Shown: positions 25,301 through 39,100, counted from the stretch's first letter. The stretch is 64,000 nucleotides of DNA from Sisyra terminalis (GCA_958496175.1 OY292280.1:14942001-15006000); one strand, 5' to 3'. The notes: generated from the letters alone by a model not told the origin. Numbers and translations are program-made.

Positions 25301-26245
25301 AAATTTTAAACCATCTATGTTTAATTACTGCCATTGCTTTACTATAGGAAATTTTCTTCGATTCGCCGCAGAAATAAAAATCTTAAATCGAACCTTCCCC
25401 AAAATCATGTTGGACCCCTCTATCTTAGACTGTTCATTAGTTTCTGTAAACAGAGGTAAAATATCTCTGATATCTCCAAGAATAAAATGTAGTTCAACTT
25501 TTCTGATCTGTAAGTTCAATTAACCAGGTGATTTACAGAGTTTCTATCCAGTGGATAGTTATCCAGCTTGTATGAAAAGTGTTTAAATCTTTATGTATAA
25601 CACAATTAAGGATGTACCAAGGGATAGCTGTTATGAACCTAAGTGTTTTTGACTTGAACAACTGGATTTTTCAATGCTGAAGCTTCTGGCGACTTCCCAC
25701 AGTTGCACACCATACTTCCATATTGACTTTGGCAAATAACTAACTTACTGTCCAAAGATTGACGCGAATCTTTATCCAATAGCTTCCAACGGTCCTACAG
25801 ACCGTACCAAGCCAATTGCATTTAACTGTGTTGTAAATTTGTAAGCCACTGGTTCAATACATATTTTCTTTATATTTGAAAATCTGGAAATATACAAAAT
25901 AAAATACTAAGTAATAGTAAGTGTCGCAACAATCTGTATTACTGTGTCGCTTATATTATTGAGTAATACGGCCCTGGTTTTTAACCCTCCCTCATTCTAT
26001 TAGAATCGATTTCAATCAGTAGTCAGATGATAAAATATGATATTTTAATTAAAAACTAATAAATAGTACAATAATAAAGCGATATCATATAAAATAATAT
26101 CAAAAATATAATTGTTTAAATTCAAAATAAAATTATTGACGATCAAATGTATCAATCAATGTATGTCTATTCTTGTTTACTTCGTTAGATGGCCAGTCTC
26201 ATTGTTTCTTTCTATCAAATAAATAAAATAAAAAAAAAATAATAA

Positions 26246-26278
26246 ATGGCAGATGCTATTGACAGTTGCAAAATTTAA
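26246..26278 (+). promoter_or_regulatory. Possible upstream ORF of BORCS8
   Basis: ATG at 26246 opens ten codons before TAA at 26276-26278, 72 bases before the BORCS8 ATG. If transcription starts upstream it would act as a uORF. The transcription start is unknown. Confidence 0.25.
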
Positions 26279-26350
26279 ATTATTTAAATATTTAAAATTA
26301 TAATTATTAAAATTAATAATTAATAGATTTTTTAAAAGTAACAATCAACT

Positions 26351-27871
26351 ATGGCAAATGTTTATCAACATGACCCCGAATTAGATGTTAAAGTAAAAAA
26401 GGGTAAATACTTATTGATATTGAATGTTTTAATTTAGTGTATAGAAAATTTATTTAAAGGATTCTGGGTTAAAATTTCACATTCTTAAAATATTCTAAAC
26501 AAACAATGAATTGTTCCACGAAAATATTTTCAAACATATATATTTGTGATTTATTTAAGGGTTACTAACCCTCAATTTTTTTCTATCTACTTTATTTTTA
26601 TCCTATTTGTTATTAATTACCATCGCTTTGTCAATACCAAGATCTTTAGCGGCTCTTCCACTTCTTTTAACTCAAGAACAGCTCAACCGATTTTTATGAA
26701 GTTGGGAATTAGGGACAACTTATTGTTCTATACATAACCGAGAATATATTATTATAGAAGAAAATAAGCGAGTATGTAACTGGGGGATATCTTTGGAGGA
26801 TATATATTCATTTTAATATAATTAGTGAAATCACCCCTAAACGTACACTAGGTACCCTAGGTACTATAACCAGTAAACACCTGATATGACTAAAAGTTGA
26901 AAATTGAACGAATGTTACACTTGAGTCTTCACTTTAATCCTTTAAATTTTAGAGGATCATACTATTATTTAATAATTTTGCACGTTTGGTTTTATTTTAG
27001 CGACAGAAAGAATTTCCGAAAACATGCACATTGTTGCTAATGAACCTTCGTTAGCCTTTTATCGACTTCAGGAACACGTAAGAAAAGCTCTCACCCCAAT
27101 GGTTGATCGTCGAGTCGAAGTAACCAAACTACAATTTGAGTTGCAAGGGCGGTGTTACGATGTGGAATATGCTGTTAGGTAAATTAATTTAAATCATTTC
27201 CCATATCATTATCAACATAAGTTTTCATATAATATAATTTATCACAACTAAACTATTAAGATAAATATTTAACCTTAAGCTACCTATTTCGATTGGCAAA
27301 CAATAAATTTGTTTGGCATGGAAATTGAGATCAGTCTTGTATTTCTTTGTGCATTGGTACATAGTAGTTGCGAAGAAGTTCAGTTGAGTTAGTAACCATT
27401 GAATTGATAAAATTATTTGGAAATCGAAATACGTATCCAGAAATAAGAGGTCAGCAACATTTAAAAATTAACTAAATATTTATGCTTGTAGTTTAATCAT
27501 GGTAAACATAATTTTACCCAATTTATACTTCAAAATATTTGGTTTATGGTTTTAATAAACATAATTTATAATGTTGTGAATTAGCATCAAATTACTATCT
27601 TTTAAATATTTGTTTTAGTGCCTTGAAGTCGATGGATAAAGCGGAGACAAGTTTTAAAAACATCCAAGATATGCTGAAGAATGCCATTGCTCTAAAGCAA
27701 CAAATCAAATATGAAGAAGCCAGACGTAAACGACCAGAATCTTCCGTTTACAAACGGCTTTCGGCTCATATTACCTTAGATTTACCAGAATTACCAGAAC
27801 TTTCAGATGTTGTACGAGAAACTGCAAATCGGGTTGAATCAATCATGTCTCAAGCAAGACATAACCAATAA
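26351..27871 (+). CDS. BORCS8: BLOC-1-related complex subunit 8 (BORCS8/MEF2BNB-like), 3 exons
   Basis: Subunit of BORC, the complex that recruits Arl8 to lysosomes and couples them to kinesin movement. Exons 26351-26402, 27001-27178 and 27619-27871 join in phase (AAG-G|CG-ACA; AG|T) to 160 residues. The family core is clear: ISENMHIVANEPSLAFYRLQ, EHVRKALTPMVDRR, and DVEYAVSALKSMDKAETSFK (about 22-95), predicted helical. The C-terminus (about 105-160) continues past the point where the vertebrate protein, as I recall it, becomes Pro/Ser-rich. It contains LDLPELPELSDVVRETANRV, another likely helix. The start ATG gives a short acidic N-terminus. The first intron (26403-27000) carries the repeat at 26640-26760. 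Confidence 0.88.
26640..26760 (+). repeat. Dispersed insect repeat in BORCS8 intron 1
   Basis: AACTCAAGAACAGCTCAACC followed by GATTTTTATGAAGTTGG is a phrase typical of high-copy insect repeats. Its partner motif CCCGCGACTTCGT occurs at about 12625 (minus). The ends are not clear. Confidence 0.4.
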
Positions 27872-30800
27872 TTTCATTTATAGTTTATGAAAATCATGCC
27901 ATAGGTTATTTATATTTGATATGCTATTTTTATTCTTAATTTATTGTATATTATGTAAATATTATTTATTTAAAAATTAATACAATATTCTTTGATGGTA
28001 ATATTATGCCTAATTCATACAAGAGAACAGACCTAGTATTTAGAAAGAGAAAAGTATCTAGTATCTTAGATATTATTTAAAACCAATTGTATTTTGTAAC
28101 TTAAAAAGTATCTGCCTAAGTACCGAGAGATTCGACAAGGTTTTATTTTGTTTTATTCTATATTCAATTTAATTTAAATTGAACCTTTCATATTAATCTT
28201 CTATCGTTTTTAAAGTGGAATATGTTTTTAGAAGATTAGACACATATACATACTTTCCTTTTTCCTAAATTAATAAAGATAAGAAATACATTATCAGGTT
28301 ACCAAACAAACGTTATGAAACTTAGTATGTACATACGAAGTAACTAAAAAGTATTTTTTTAAGTACCTTAATAATTGTTTAAGATCCTAATTCAAGAGTA
28401 ACTAGATACTCAAAGGAACATCGTTCACTTTTTTAAAAAAGTAACTTATCTATTATCTAGATACTTTGCCGAAGTATCTTTGTCAGCTCTGATTGAAATA
28501 TATTTTTATAAGCGGGATGGAATTGAATTCTTCTAAAAAACAAATATACTTCCTTTCTAGGAAAAAAATAAGATGGAACGGTCGGTACAATGAATCGAAG
28601 ATGTTCTAAAGTGTTCTATGAGAGATTTTAATTCAAGATAAAGAAGTAGACAATAAAAATTGCAGTGGTGCTTTCTAAAAATGGAAAACACAAGAAAAAT
28701 AAAGTTCTAGAACATTCTCGAAACGAGCCTGAGTATGACCTGATAACAGGAGGTTGACGGCCAGGTAAAGACATTACAATTTTGTATAATAAATGACTTA
28801 GTATATACATTGATGTCTGTAAAAATGTTTTCATGGGACGATAACACGTGTAAGAGGAAATATATTCGAATAGGATGCCCTTTTTTTGGATATAGTAACA
28901 AAGTGTTGATGAGTTTTTATTCCATACTGTGCATATCTAGTTTTGTCTTTTTGCATCTTATCAAATACCGCTGCAATGTACCCAAAACAAACATTTCAAG
29001 AATTATTAGAAGGTTTTTTATGTCTTTATTGCGTACTATTAGAAAGTGAATCTAAGAAGTGTTTTGGAAATTCGACAATTTAAATTATACATTGGATCCA
29101 AAAAGTATATTACAATTTACTTACAAGTTATTTTGGTCTTTGGTGATGCATAAAACCATATAGTTTGAAATAAAACTTGAATTTGAAAGACGAAGATATA
29201 ATTTTTATTTGAATTCATAAGTCAAATTTTGCGATGTTTTGCAGAGAATTCACAAAAAGGAAACACGTGAGACCAACGATAATTTATTGATGTCTTGATG
29301 CTTGTTTTCGTTTTAAAATTTTTGTTAAAAATATATTCTAAATTATTTTGGTAATCAGTGAAAATTTTGGAAAAATAGAGACTATTTCATCAACTATTTC
29401 CAAGTTTTTCATAAGCATTTGATTTTTTGAAGTTATTGCCAACCTAACGCTTTTATCTTGGTTATTCTTTATCTAAATATAAAATCCCTAGATGTCGTCC
29501 TATTTTCACATGCATGAATTGAACGTTTATGACGTTCATATGTTTTCATGGTTTTCATCCATAATGCCAGGCATTGGATTAAAAAAATTGTGTTTTCATA
29601 ATTAATTTGGATAAAAAGTGTGAGCTAATCGATTAATTGCTAAATGTAAATAATTACTAATTTAAAAGTAAGTTACAAAATCAAATCAAAGGAAACATTT
29701 GCTCGAATTTGAATTATTTGTCAGTGTAGTTTTGTATACTTATATGGAAGTTTTGGAAATTGTGAAAAGATTTTTGTCCATAAAAGTTTGTTTTTTCAAT
29801 TACTTTTCCTTCCTTTAAGTATTTCTTTTCCTTTTTTAATAACTAGTAAACTAGTACTTTTTTAATAAAAAGTATAAGGTTCCATGTTTGAGTCGATGGA
29901 TGATTGATTGAGTTTTGTTTTTAATTATAGTGGTTCATTGTTTTGGAAAATGGGAATTTTGAAATTATTTTAATTGACAAATTTGTCACATTGTCATGGA
30001 AGGGTGCGTCGAACTCACCCTAACCACAGGCACCGGCACATTAGGGCGCTAAATTGCACCCCCTATAATAGACTTAAATGTGCGACGAGAGAACGTCGTC
30101 ATTGTTCGGCGAGGGGGTAAAATATCTCATTTTCCGGGCTGAAATCGAGCCAGAACGATTGTAAAATGGTCTGTTCGTTTCGGGGTAGTTTCAGCCATTG
30201 GTTTTGGGTTTTAAGCTACGCTCAAATGGCTAATTAATCGAATCGGATCAAAAGTTTGGAATTGTGATTCAAGTTTTTCGTTTACCAAGTGAATTTTGCA
30301 CCGATTTTTCTTCATTGTCGTTTTTTAAATTATTGATTTTGTGCCACCACATCGTTTCATTTCCTTCTAGTACACGCAACGGTCGTGCTTTTCATTTCAC
30401 TTGCACACGTGCGGGGTAGGATTTTCCCTTAACAATTTTGTGCATATTCTTTACAAGATTTTTGCATCTAGAAAAATTGTTGCATGCCCCAAGTGCTTTC
30501 CTTTAAATCACTTTAAATTCCTCGGAATTCCGTGGAAATTTCATGGAAACCAGCCGAAATGTTGATACTTATGGCTAGAAACGATTTCCTATCGCGTGAC
30601 TAATGAACTTTTTTGCGGTTTATTCGAAAATGTAGCAAGGGGTTGTTAAAAAAAATTATGGGTGAGGGTTGAACCGCTATGATTTAAAGGGAAACAAATG
30701 ACATCATCCGCGAAATATTCAACCTTTGTACTAAAATTCTGCCTATCTATTTCAGATAAACAATGAAATCGGGAGTGAACTCCATGGAGTTTCCCGGAAC

Positions 30801-30944
30801 TTTTAGTCAAAATAATTTTAATAAGTGAAGTAAATCGAAATGATTCAAATCAAACTGTCCAGTAATTGTTATGAAAATTAATCATTTCCGGAAACAGCGA
30901 ATCTCTAACGTCTTCTATGTGTTTTTCCTCAACGTTTCTAGAAG
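27872..30944. other. Intergenic region and Mint 5' region
   Basis: No gene is recognised. 28030-28490 is rich in repeated phrases around GTATCTAGATAC and AGTAACT, suggesting a MITE. Short ORFs near 28630-29050 have no motif. From about 30000 to 30420 the DNA becomes less AT-rich with several CG-containing motifs. This is the best candidate for the Mint promoter and 5' UTR, and a splice acceptor (CGTTTCTAG|AAG) sits four bases before the Mint start codon. Confidence 0.5.
30000..30420 (+). promoter_or_regulatory. Candidate promoter/5' UTR region of Mint
   Basis: This stretch is clearly richer in G, C and CG dinucleotides than its surroundings, and lies 0.5-0.9 kb before the first Mint coding exon, which itself starts after a splice acceptor. 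The inference rests on composition and position; no single core motif is convincing. Confidence 0.35.
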
Positions 30945-33070
30945 ATGACAAGTGTGGGTCTTCAACAGTTAGACAACGGCGATGTTTATAGCACAAATGG
31001 CACAACAAATTCATCACCTCCAGGATCAGTAAGTTCCTAGTAGAACAATTTATTATAAAGAAAAGAAAAATAATTAAAATCAGCTGAATTGTTTATTTGT
31101 TTCAACATAATATGACGTTGAATTCCGAAGAGGTCAAAATGGATATTGAAGAACTTTAGACAATTGCCTGATGCTTCCAAATTAACAAAACAACTTTCCT
31201 GAAAGGTTGCAATCGTTCTACGAAATTCATTGTCTCTCATGAAAGCAAATACGCAATTTAACTTATTTCTCTCTTAAATCTTGCTAAATTTCTTATTCTC
31301 TAACCCGAAATCGTATACAGACCGATTGAAAGGAAACGAAATCCTCAACGAACTCGTATAAGCAATTTATTGAAAATTAATTGCCTCATAGCTTTTATGG
31401 TAAAAATAGACATTGGTTATTTTAGTTTTGTAACGTTTTGCCTTTTCCTTGTATTCTGAAATTTACTCCATATGCACGATCTATCCATACATACACATCA
31501 ATGCAAATTTCCCGTACATTGCGGGAATTGACCCCAGACCAACTGGCCCATAACGTATTACCACTACGCTATTAGGTAGACCTCTTGAGTCTTTTTAGTT
31601 TTTTTTTTCCTTAAAAAACGTTTACTGCTTACTTTTTGAGTTTCAGTGCAGATGCATTAATTTTAGTTTATTCAAAATGTCGATAAAAGGTTTATTTAGT
31701 TGAAAACAATAAGGGGGTTTCTTCTTTCTAAAAAACTTCATTATTCAATGTAAAGCGTGGTTTTTCTCTTGCTAGTTAGGTGTGACTGGGTGCGACAGTG
31801 CAGAGCAAATTACGAAATTGTTTCCAAAATGCCGACCCAGATCCGACGTCAACTTGAATCCGGTTGTGATTGTGCGAACGAACACTGCAAATGATCACGA
31901 AGAGCGATCCATTACGAGAATGTTATCACCTGAACGAGCGTTAAACTCTACCCCAGAACCCCTGATCACCTTGCAAGACTTGACTGACACAAACGAAAGG
32001 TGAGCCCCATTTTAAGCTTAGCTGTAGCCATTGATTCAGAGACCCATTGATACTTCCACCTAATACAACCACAGTAGAGCCTTACAATGTCGGACAAAAC
32101 AATTTTACGAATATAAAAACATTTTAGTTTTCAACGGTGTGTCTAAATAAAACATTCAAACTTGTTAAGATTTTTTTTTTTGAAATATCTTACTGTATTA
32201 TATTAATATAATGATTTAACAGAGGTAACATTTGTGTCATATTTATATATATTTTACGTCACTTATAATTTTGTTATGATATCATGGAGCATAGAAGCAC
32301 AGAAAATTTCCAAATGGCAAATGGCAGTTGAGAAATTTTTAGTTACAGTTATGTGACCATTCAGGGATACATTTATTGTTTTTCTCAGTTAATCAATGAA
32401 AATAATTGATTACAATTTGTCAGATCCGTGTCAGAACGAAGCACAAACACGGAATGTAGAGAAAAGCAGGGACATGATGTGGAAGAGGATATGGAAGATG
32501 AATATGATGATGATGATGATGAGGACGACGACGATGAAGATGGGGATGATGATGATGATGATGAGGAAGAAGAGGAGGATGATGATGACGATGACGAGGT
32601 AAATGCTCGGGGACAAGGCGGCGTCGAGGCAAACGAGCCAGAAGTCCTTAGCCACGGCCACGTTCCTGATGAGCTTTCCTCAGAAGACGGTGAACAGCTC
32701 AACAACCGTCACAAGAACACTAACCAAATGATCATTCTTACTCATAATAAAGGAGGAACGTACAGGTTGCGTGACTCCAGGTATTAATTGTCCTTCGTCT
32801 TCTTTACTTAGAGAAATGGCCGCATGTAGCATGATGCATTCATTTTTCAGTTTCTCTTTCAATGTTCCTTAGAACAACGAATTCATCAATACTAATAATT
32901 ATCTCAAGGTCTTACAGCATGAAAACTGGCAACAGTTATTTCTTTTTGATAGGAACGTTTCTTTTATTTTGAAACTTAGCTCACATCATCCTCTCAATTC
33001 ACCAGTCATGTCCCTTTTCTCGATGTCTCTTCTTTATCGCTCCGTTCATCCATATTTCTCTTTCTATCTG

Positions 33071-33117
<47 letters not shown>

Positions 33118-36100
33118 TTCTTTCGACGGTATCTTACATACTTATGTTTAATTGTAGAAATTCAAAAAAATATACTTAAAAATTAGTCAACTAGTTGAAC
33201 AATTAGATAGACGCATGCCAAATATAGTAAAAATATACTTGAAGTTATTGTCTTTGAGTATTGATTATAAAGGATATGGAATGTTTAGGATACCTAGCAT
33301 ATTTAAAGTGATTACACCTTAAGTTTCATTTTCATAAGAAACCGTCTTGGTTTCTTATGAAAACGAAACTGTAGATCATAGTAAGTATATGGACTACACA
33401 TAAGAATAGAAATCATTAAAATCAGATGGTGACGTCATATGGCATAATAACGAAACATACATCAGCAATTGATGATCTATTATCACATGAAATTACAATA
33501 ATTTCTTGTATGTGTGACCGAAAAATGGCGGCCGTTAAGTCCATTATACGCATGAAAAAAGCACATATGCTATAGGCGCGACTTCTTATATAAGCTACAA
33601 ATGGATGTAAGGGTTCGAAAATGTTCCGTATCGTTACTAGAAAATTAATAGATGTTATTGTTAACGTATGGTTATGTTTTCTTTAGAGTTATTGAAATTG
33701 CTGGAGGGCGTGAAATATATTCGCAAAGTCGAATGAAAGCGGTACGCAAAGCGAGGCACTTGGGTGATGGTGGTGAGAAAAAAGCGAAGGGTGTATGGGA
33801 CGTGCGGTCTCGATGCGAATCGAAGAAGTATCAGAACACACGTGACACTGTCACCGAGACGGTGTTTTCGACGGAAGTTTGTTCCGTGCGACATCATCGA
33901 ACTGGAAATAATCGTGGAAACGTAAGCGGATCAAGTAGTTCGTTTAGAAACAATATTGATAATGTGATAAGTCCAAGCCGAAGTATGGCGGTTGTGTCGT
34001 GTGGAGAAGTGGTCGTCTTCGACGACATCGGCGACAATTGGCAAGGACTACGTTTGGACTTGTGTTCAGACAATTCAAAAACTGAGACCAATCCTCGTCC
34101 GGATACTGAGAGTCCTCAATCGTACCACCAGAATAACGATTTGTACAAAGTGATCACCTCTGTGTCGGACCTGGAAGGTGACTCACTGTCGCCAGAACCA
34201 AACGCTCAGGTGGCTCAGGTGATTGGAAATTTACCAATCGCGGTTTATGAGGGATCACCTAGACGGTACGGACCGCGACAAATGGATGGGACCCAAGTTT
34301 CGTCGCACTCGACGACACATCCTTCTCTTCCCAGTGCTCACAGCTTGCTAGCGTCTCCATCAGTCTATCCTCCACGACCTGGATTCCCACAACGAATCGT
34401 CACGACCCCCAGCGATGATAAACTCGACTCGACAAATTCAACTTGTGAAAACAGTGATCCAATGCAACCAGTTAGTTCCACATTTGATTATTTATACGAA
34501 TTTTCTGAAACTAGAAAAGTACTAGAGGAATTCTTCAAGTGTCCGCCCGACGATGAGAATCATTTACTCGAATCTGAATTTCAGGTATTTCAAGTGAGAT
34601 TAAACTAAGTTTTTTGAGCATTGGCTTATTTACTCGAGGAAATTACCATAAGTACATAAGGGTGCACTTTGTAATGAGTCAGATCCATTCGTTAATATAG
34701 TGTGATCCACAAATATTAGCTCTTCCAATATTTATTGATGTTTTCCGATCAGATTGAAACGACAATTTGTCAGCGTTATTTATGTGATCGGAAAATATAA
34801 TGTAATGTTCTCACTCTATGACGTCATCATCATTAAAGTTCATGTATTATGTGGCTTAAGATCAAATGACAAGTGAACTATTTTCTACATTATCAAACCA
34901 TTTAAATTCTATGATCATATACAAAAAAAAAGATGTTTCATTTGACTCATTGCAAGATACACGATTGTAGGTTTGTTGTAATTTCGATGATTTTTTTTCT
35001 AATTGTTTGTTTGTTTTGCAGGACTTAGATTATGAGTTGCATCGTCAAGCGGGTGGAGTTGACTCTGGCAATTCTTACGTGGGACAACGTTTGGCGAAAA
35101 TTCGCAGTGAGCAAAATGAATATTTGGCACGGCATTTAGAATCGCCGCCGCGCAAAACGACGCCAGTTTCAAACGAGTTCAATCGCATGCCCGAGCACGA
35201 GGTGATAGAGCACGAAAACAACTTTCTGGATCTTTCAGTAGGTACGGGATCTAGTGGGGATTTGGGTGAGACTGAAGTTGGACTTCAAGTAGGACACAGT
35301 CGTAACTTCACACTTTCACCCGAAACTACCGATTGCGATTCTAATTGTGGCGATTTAGATAGTGAAATGTCATTAATGTTAATGGAAAATGAATTAGGGC
35401 CATCGTCTGTCGATTTACTAGGTTCGAGCGGTGATCTTGTCGCACCGACAGATTCGCTCCGCCTTTACTCGAGTATGCCGGTGCTCGAAGACGGCCTGTC
35501 GTCAGGTCACACCAGCGACACTGACAATAACAATCCAACCGTTCTGTTAATGAAACGGCAAATCACCGAAATCGAGCGCGAAATCATTCAAGGAAGCCAC
35601 ATCAATGACTCGAACGTCGTAGCTGGCAAATTGCCCGACAGTGAAGCCAAAGACTCTTTGGAGACCAAATCCCCAATCGAAATACTCATCGGCAACGATG
35701 CATCAATCAACACGTTTCAAGATAACGAACATGAAATCCAAAATATTGACCTCTTAGGTACATTTCAACTATGTCCACTCAACTAAAAACTGTTTAATCT
35801 ATAATGAACCTTTTGTTTTCAATATCTTTAGCAAATCTGTTTGTGTATACTTTATACCTACATAACATGAATTAGAAGTTCTAATTCAATCAGAAAATTC
35901 TATATTAATTGAGTTTCTACTTTATAGATAAACAGTTATTGGTCATTTATAAAACATGTTCTATTGCAATTGCAATTTTTGCGGGAATTAATTCGGTGGT
36001 GATGTTTTAGTTTCAGAGGTGACTCCTCCATCGCCGGCACCCGCTCCTAATCGTCGATTGAGCGATACGGGAGTTGTAGGCGATGAATCGCCTAACCGGG

Positions 36101-39100
36101 TCGAAGCCGCTATCCAAGACATTCGCTTAGCTTTACAACGGACCAAAACCCTACCCTTAACGATAGCAGAAATCCCTTCACCAGGAAGTCCACCAGAACC
36201 CACTTTGGGAAGTCCTGTTTGGATACCTCGACAACGTAGTCTGTTACGTTCCAGTCGCGATTCGGAATCAAACGACCGAAAAGCGCAGAGCGGCGAGGAA
36301 GCATGTGATGAAGGTATTTCCTACCGATTGTCAAATCAACTATTCAAATAAACAATATTGTCCCTATGTCACCAATAGTTCATACCTATGGCATTACAAA
36401 TAGGAAACGGTAAACTAATTAACAAAATTTCAAAACATAAAAGTTACTTTTGGTTTTAAAAAACACTTACAATTTTTCACATAGTTGTTACATTTATAGC
36501 AGAAGTTACTAGTTTGGGCACATGCATAGTTGCAGGTTTTTCTAGTGAGGCTTCATTTTTACCGTTTAATGCGCTATTCATGTATATAGAGTGAACATAA
36601 TAGCCCAAGCCAACTTCTGTTACAAAATTCGTAACCATTAATTTTCTCCATCTTATGGTACGCCTAGAGAAACCTAAATTCAATCAAAAATTAATGATTT
36701 TTACAACCATAAATTTTTGGGATATATTACGTAAGCTCGTACATAACTAACTTGTTAAATTTAAATTAGTTATCCTACTTTAGCAGATTATATACAGTAT
36801 GTTTTAAGAATTGTAGTTTTTAAAGTAATTGTTTTTTTTTTTATTTATTTTCTTTTAGAAGAAGCTGATACAGATTTGGAAACTGATCGTTTACTGGGCC
36901 AACACCGAACCGACGACCAGGGCTTTTACGATGATAAAATGGTAGGGCTGTTTTTCAAAAGCTAATTGGATTCTACTAACTTTAATAATTTAGAACATTA
37001 GCGCTTAGTGAGAAATTTTTGGCAAGGGTTAGGTTTTCAAGGTCTCAAAGGGTGGATATATTGGCATGTGGTTATTTGGATATTTTCTTAGATTTCAAAC
37101 GGATTCATTTTTGATATGTTTGTGGATGTGTGGGTGAAGCTTAACTTTCCAAAATTCATGGGTGTTTATTTTTTTTTTTTTAAATTTAATTTCTTCACTT
37201 TCACTAAATGTTACACAAAATTCAAAATTTCCATTTGTGGAAAAATCAAGGATGACGCCTTGATTTGAGATTAGGTAATTATTCGGCAAAAATCGCTTTA
37301 AGTGTTTATAATCATATATTATATGTGTTGTTATCCTTTGAACGATTGTTTTACTTTTTGGAAAAAAAAAACAATGACCGTTGGGTTGGGCATTTAGGAA
37401 TGGAGAAAACCGAAAACGAGGACGATAATGCCTTCAACGTTGCCTAGTGTGGCGTTACTCACGTCCAAATCCGCGTCATGCAGCAACAACGTCACCCCCA
37501 CGGCCAACCCCAATTCCAAAACGTCCGGATCGGGCGCGACAAAGCAGATCCTAACATTGTCTCCGTCCGTCCATCAAATTGCTTCCACAAATAACAATAA
37601 TAACATAAATAGCATTAATAATAATTGCGAAGAGGGCGCAACGCCCAAAACCACCCTGGCGACATCCCTTCTGTCCAGCCCAACTGTTAATAAATGCGCG
37701 AACCCGTTGCAATCGTCGACGGCGACGAATAACGCGAACAGTCCGGGAAGTGCTTCCGACAAAAATATGTCACCTCAAAGCCAAAATGATGGATCCAACG
37801 CGTCGTCGAGCAAATCGAAAAAGGTTAACTTTTATTTTTAAGTCTGATAAATTTTTTCTTTCAAATTTTCATTTCTCTAATCATTAGCCCTGTAGTAACG
37901 TCTAAAAAAATGGGACAATGCGACTGTAGTCCAGTACCATTTTTGAAGCATAAAAACCAATGCAAACATTTCGCATCCAAATCATAAAAATACAAAATTT
38001 ACGGTTTTTTATAATTGGCACCTTTTTATTTTTGGTACAATAGTCTACAGTACCAATGAGAACCAATAAATCTAATTGAGGGAAATATTTTTGGGGAAAT
38101 AATAAAAAAAAAAACTTCTTAAATAATATTTTAAAATGCCTTACATGTAGTATGCTTATTTTAAAAGTAACGCAAATACATAAACCTCCACTGCTACTTT
38201 CCAAAACTCTTAAGTTACTGCTTTTGTTTTGCCACTATATATATTCTTAAATTTTCTGAGGGTATTAAAGTAAAGCAGACCCACAAATTTTTACTAATTC
38301 TAATTATAGAATTATTGTACTTTGACTATTTAATACATAAATTGCTCATTAGTTTAAGATATCATTGAATAACCAGAGAAGGGAGATTTATAAAGGAGTT
38401 CAATTCTATTTTAAGTCTTCTCTGTGAATAACATTTGATAATCAAAATAAGATTTTTTCGCTAACTTTGAACAGTTATACTGTGTATACAATATATCCTA
38501 TATATTGTATACACAACATCTGATAAATAAATGCAAATTGTGGGCGGCTAGTAGACCACACTTATAGTGTGCTCGAAAAACATGTGTTTTTCCGATATTT
38601 ATCAATGTTTTCCAATTAAATTGAAATGTCGATGTTTCAGCAGTCTATGTATTATATGGACTTGAACTAAGTTAGCCTTGGCTCTAGTTCTGGTCTAAAT
38701 TATTATATTTCATAAGTTAATTTTTTTGATTATAAAGCGCGTCATCAAAGGCCAACTTAAATGGCATTTAGACTTGAATAAAGGTAAAAGAGTGCAAGAT
38801 TCCAAAAAAAAGGGTTTTTGAGTTTCACTGCACTGAATTCAACATAATATTGTTAGGAGCTGGAGCTAGTTTAAATTTTTATGGTTGCCAGATATTGGCG
38901 TCGCTAAAATGGACAAAAGCCATACAAAGTACCAAATAGTTAGCAGAAGTTTCCTTAAAAATTTGGACAAGGTACAGCTGCAACGTTTCATTGAGTATTT
39001 GCCAACTTTAAAGGTGTTACATAGATACCACTGTTTTGTTAATTCAAAACTGTTAATTATAATTATCAAGTTGAAAAGATTTATTTGATGAAGTTAGCAA

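Larger units (their letters stand above)
24877..26350. other. Intergenic region between divergent TRAP-beta and BORCS8
   Basis: This must hold the promoters of both genes. 24942-25181 probably includes the TRAP-beta 5' UTR exon. At 25266 the sequence CAGGCATGTCCAACTTACGG followed by CCCGCA looks like a hAT-type terminal sequence. Near the BORCS8 start, a 10-codon upstream ORF (26246-26278) lies about 70 bases before the main ATG. Nothing else is recognised. Confidence 0.5.

Noticed and set aside
32385..32705. Poly-Ser, poly-Ile and poly-His ORFs on the minus strand and a Met-rich ORF on plus
   Set aside because: They are shadow frames of the GAT/GAG tract that encodes the acidic run of Mint.
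37902..38204. 100-codon minus-strand ORF in a Mint intron
   Set aside because: It is AT-driven, Phe/Lys/Ile-rich, without a motif, and intronic.
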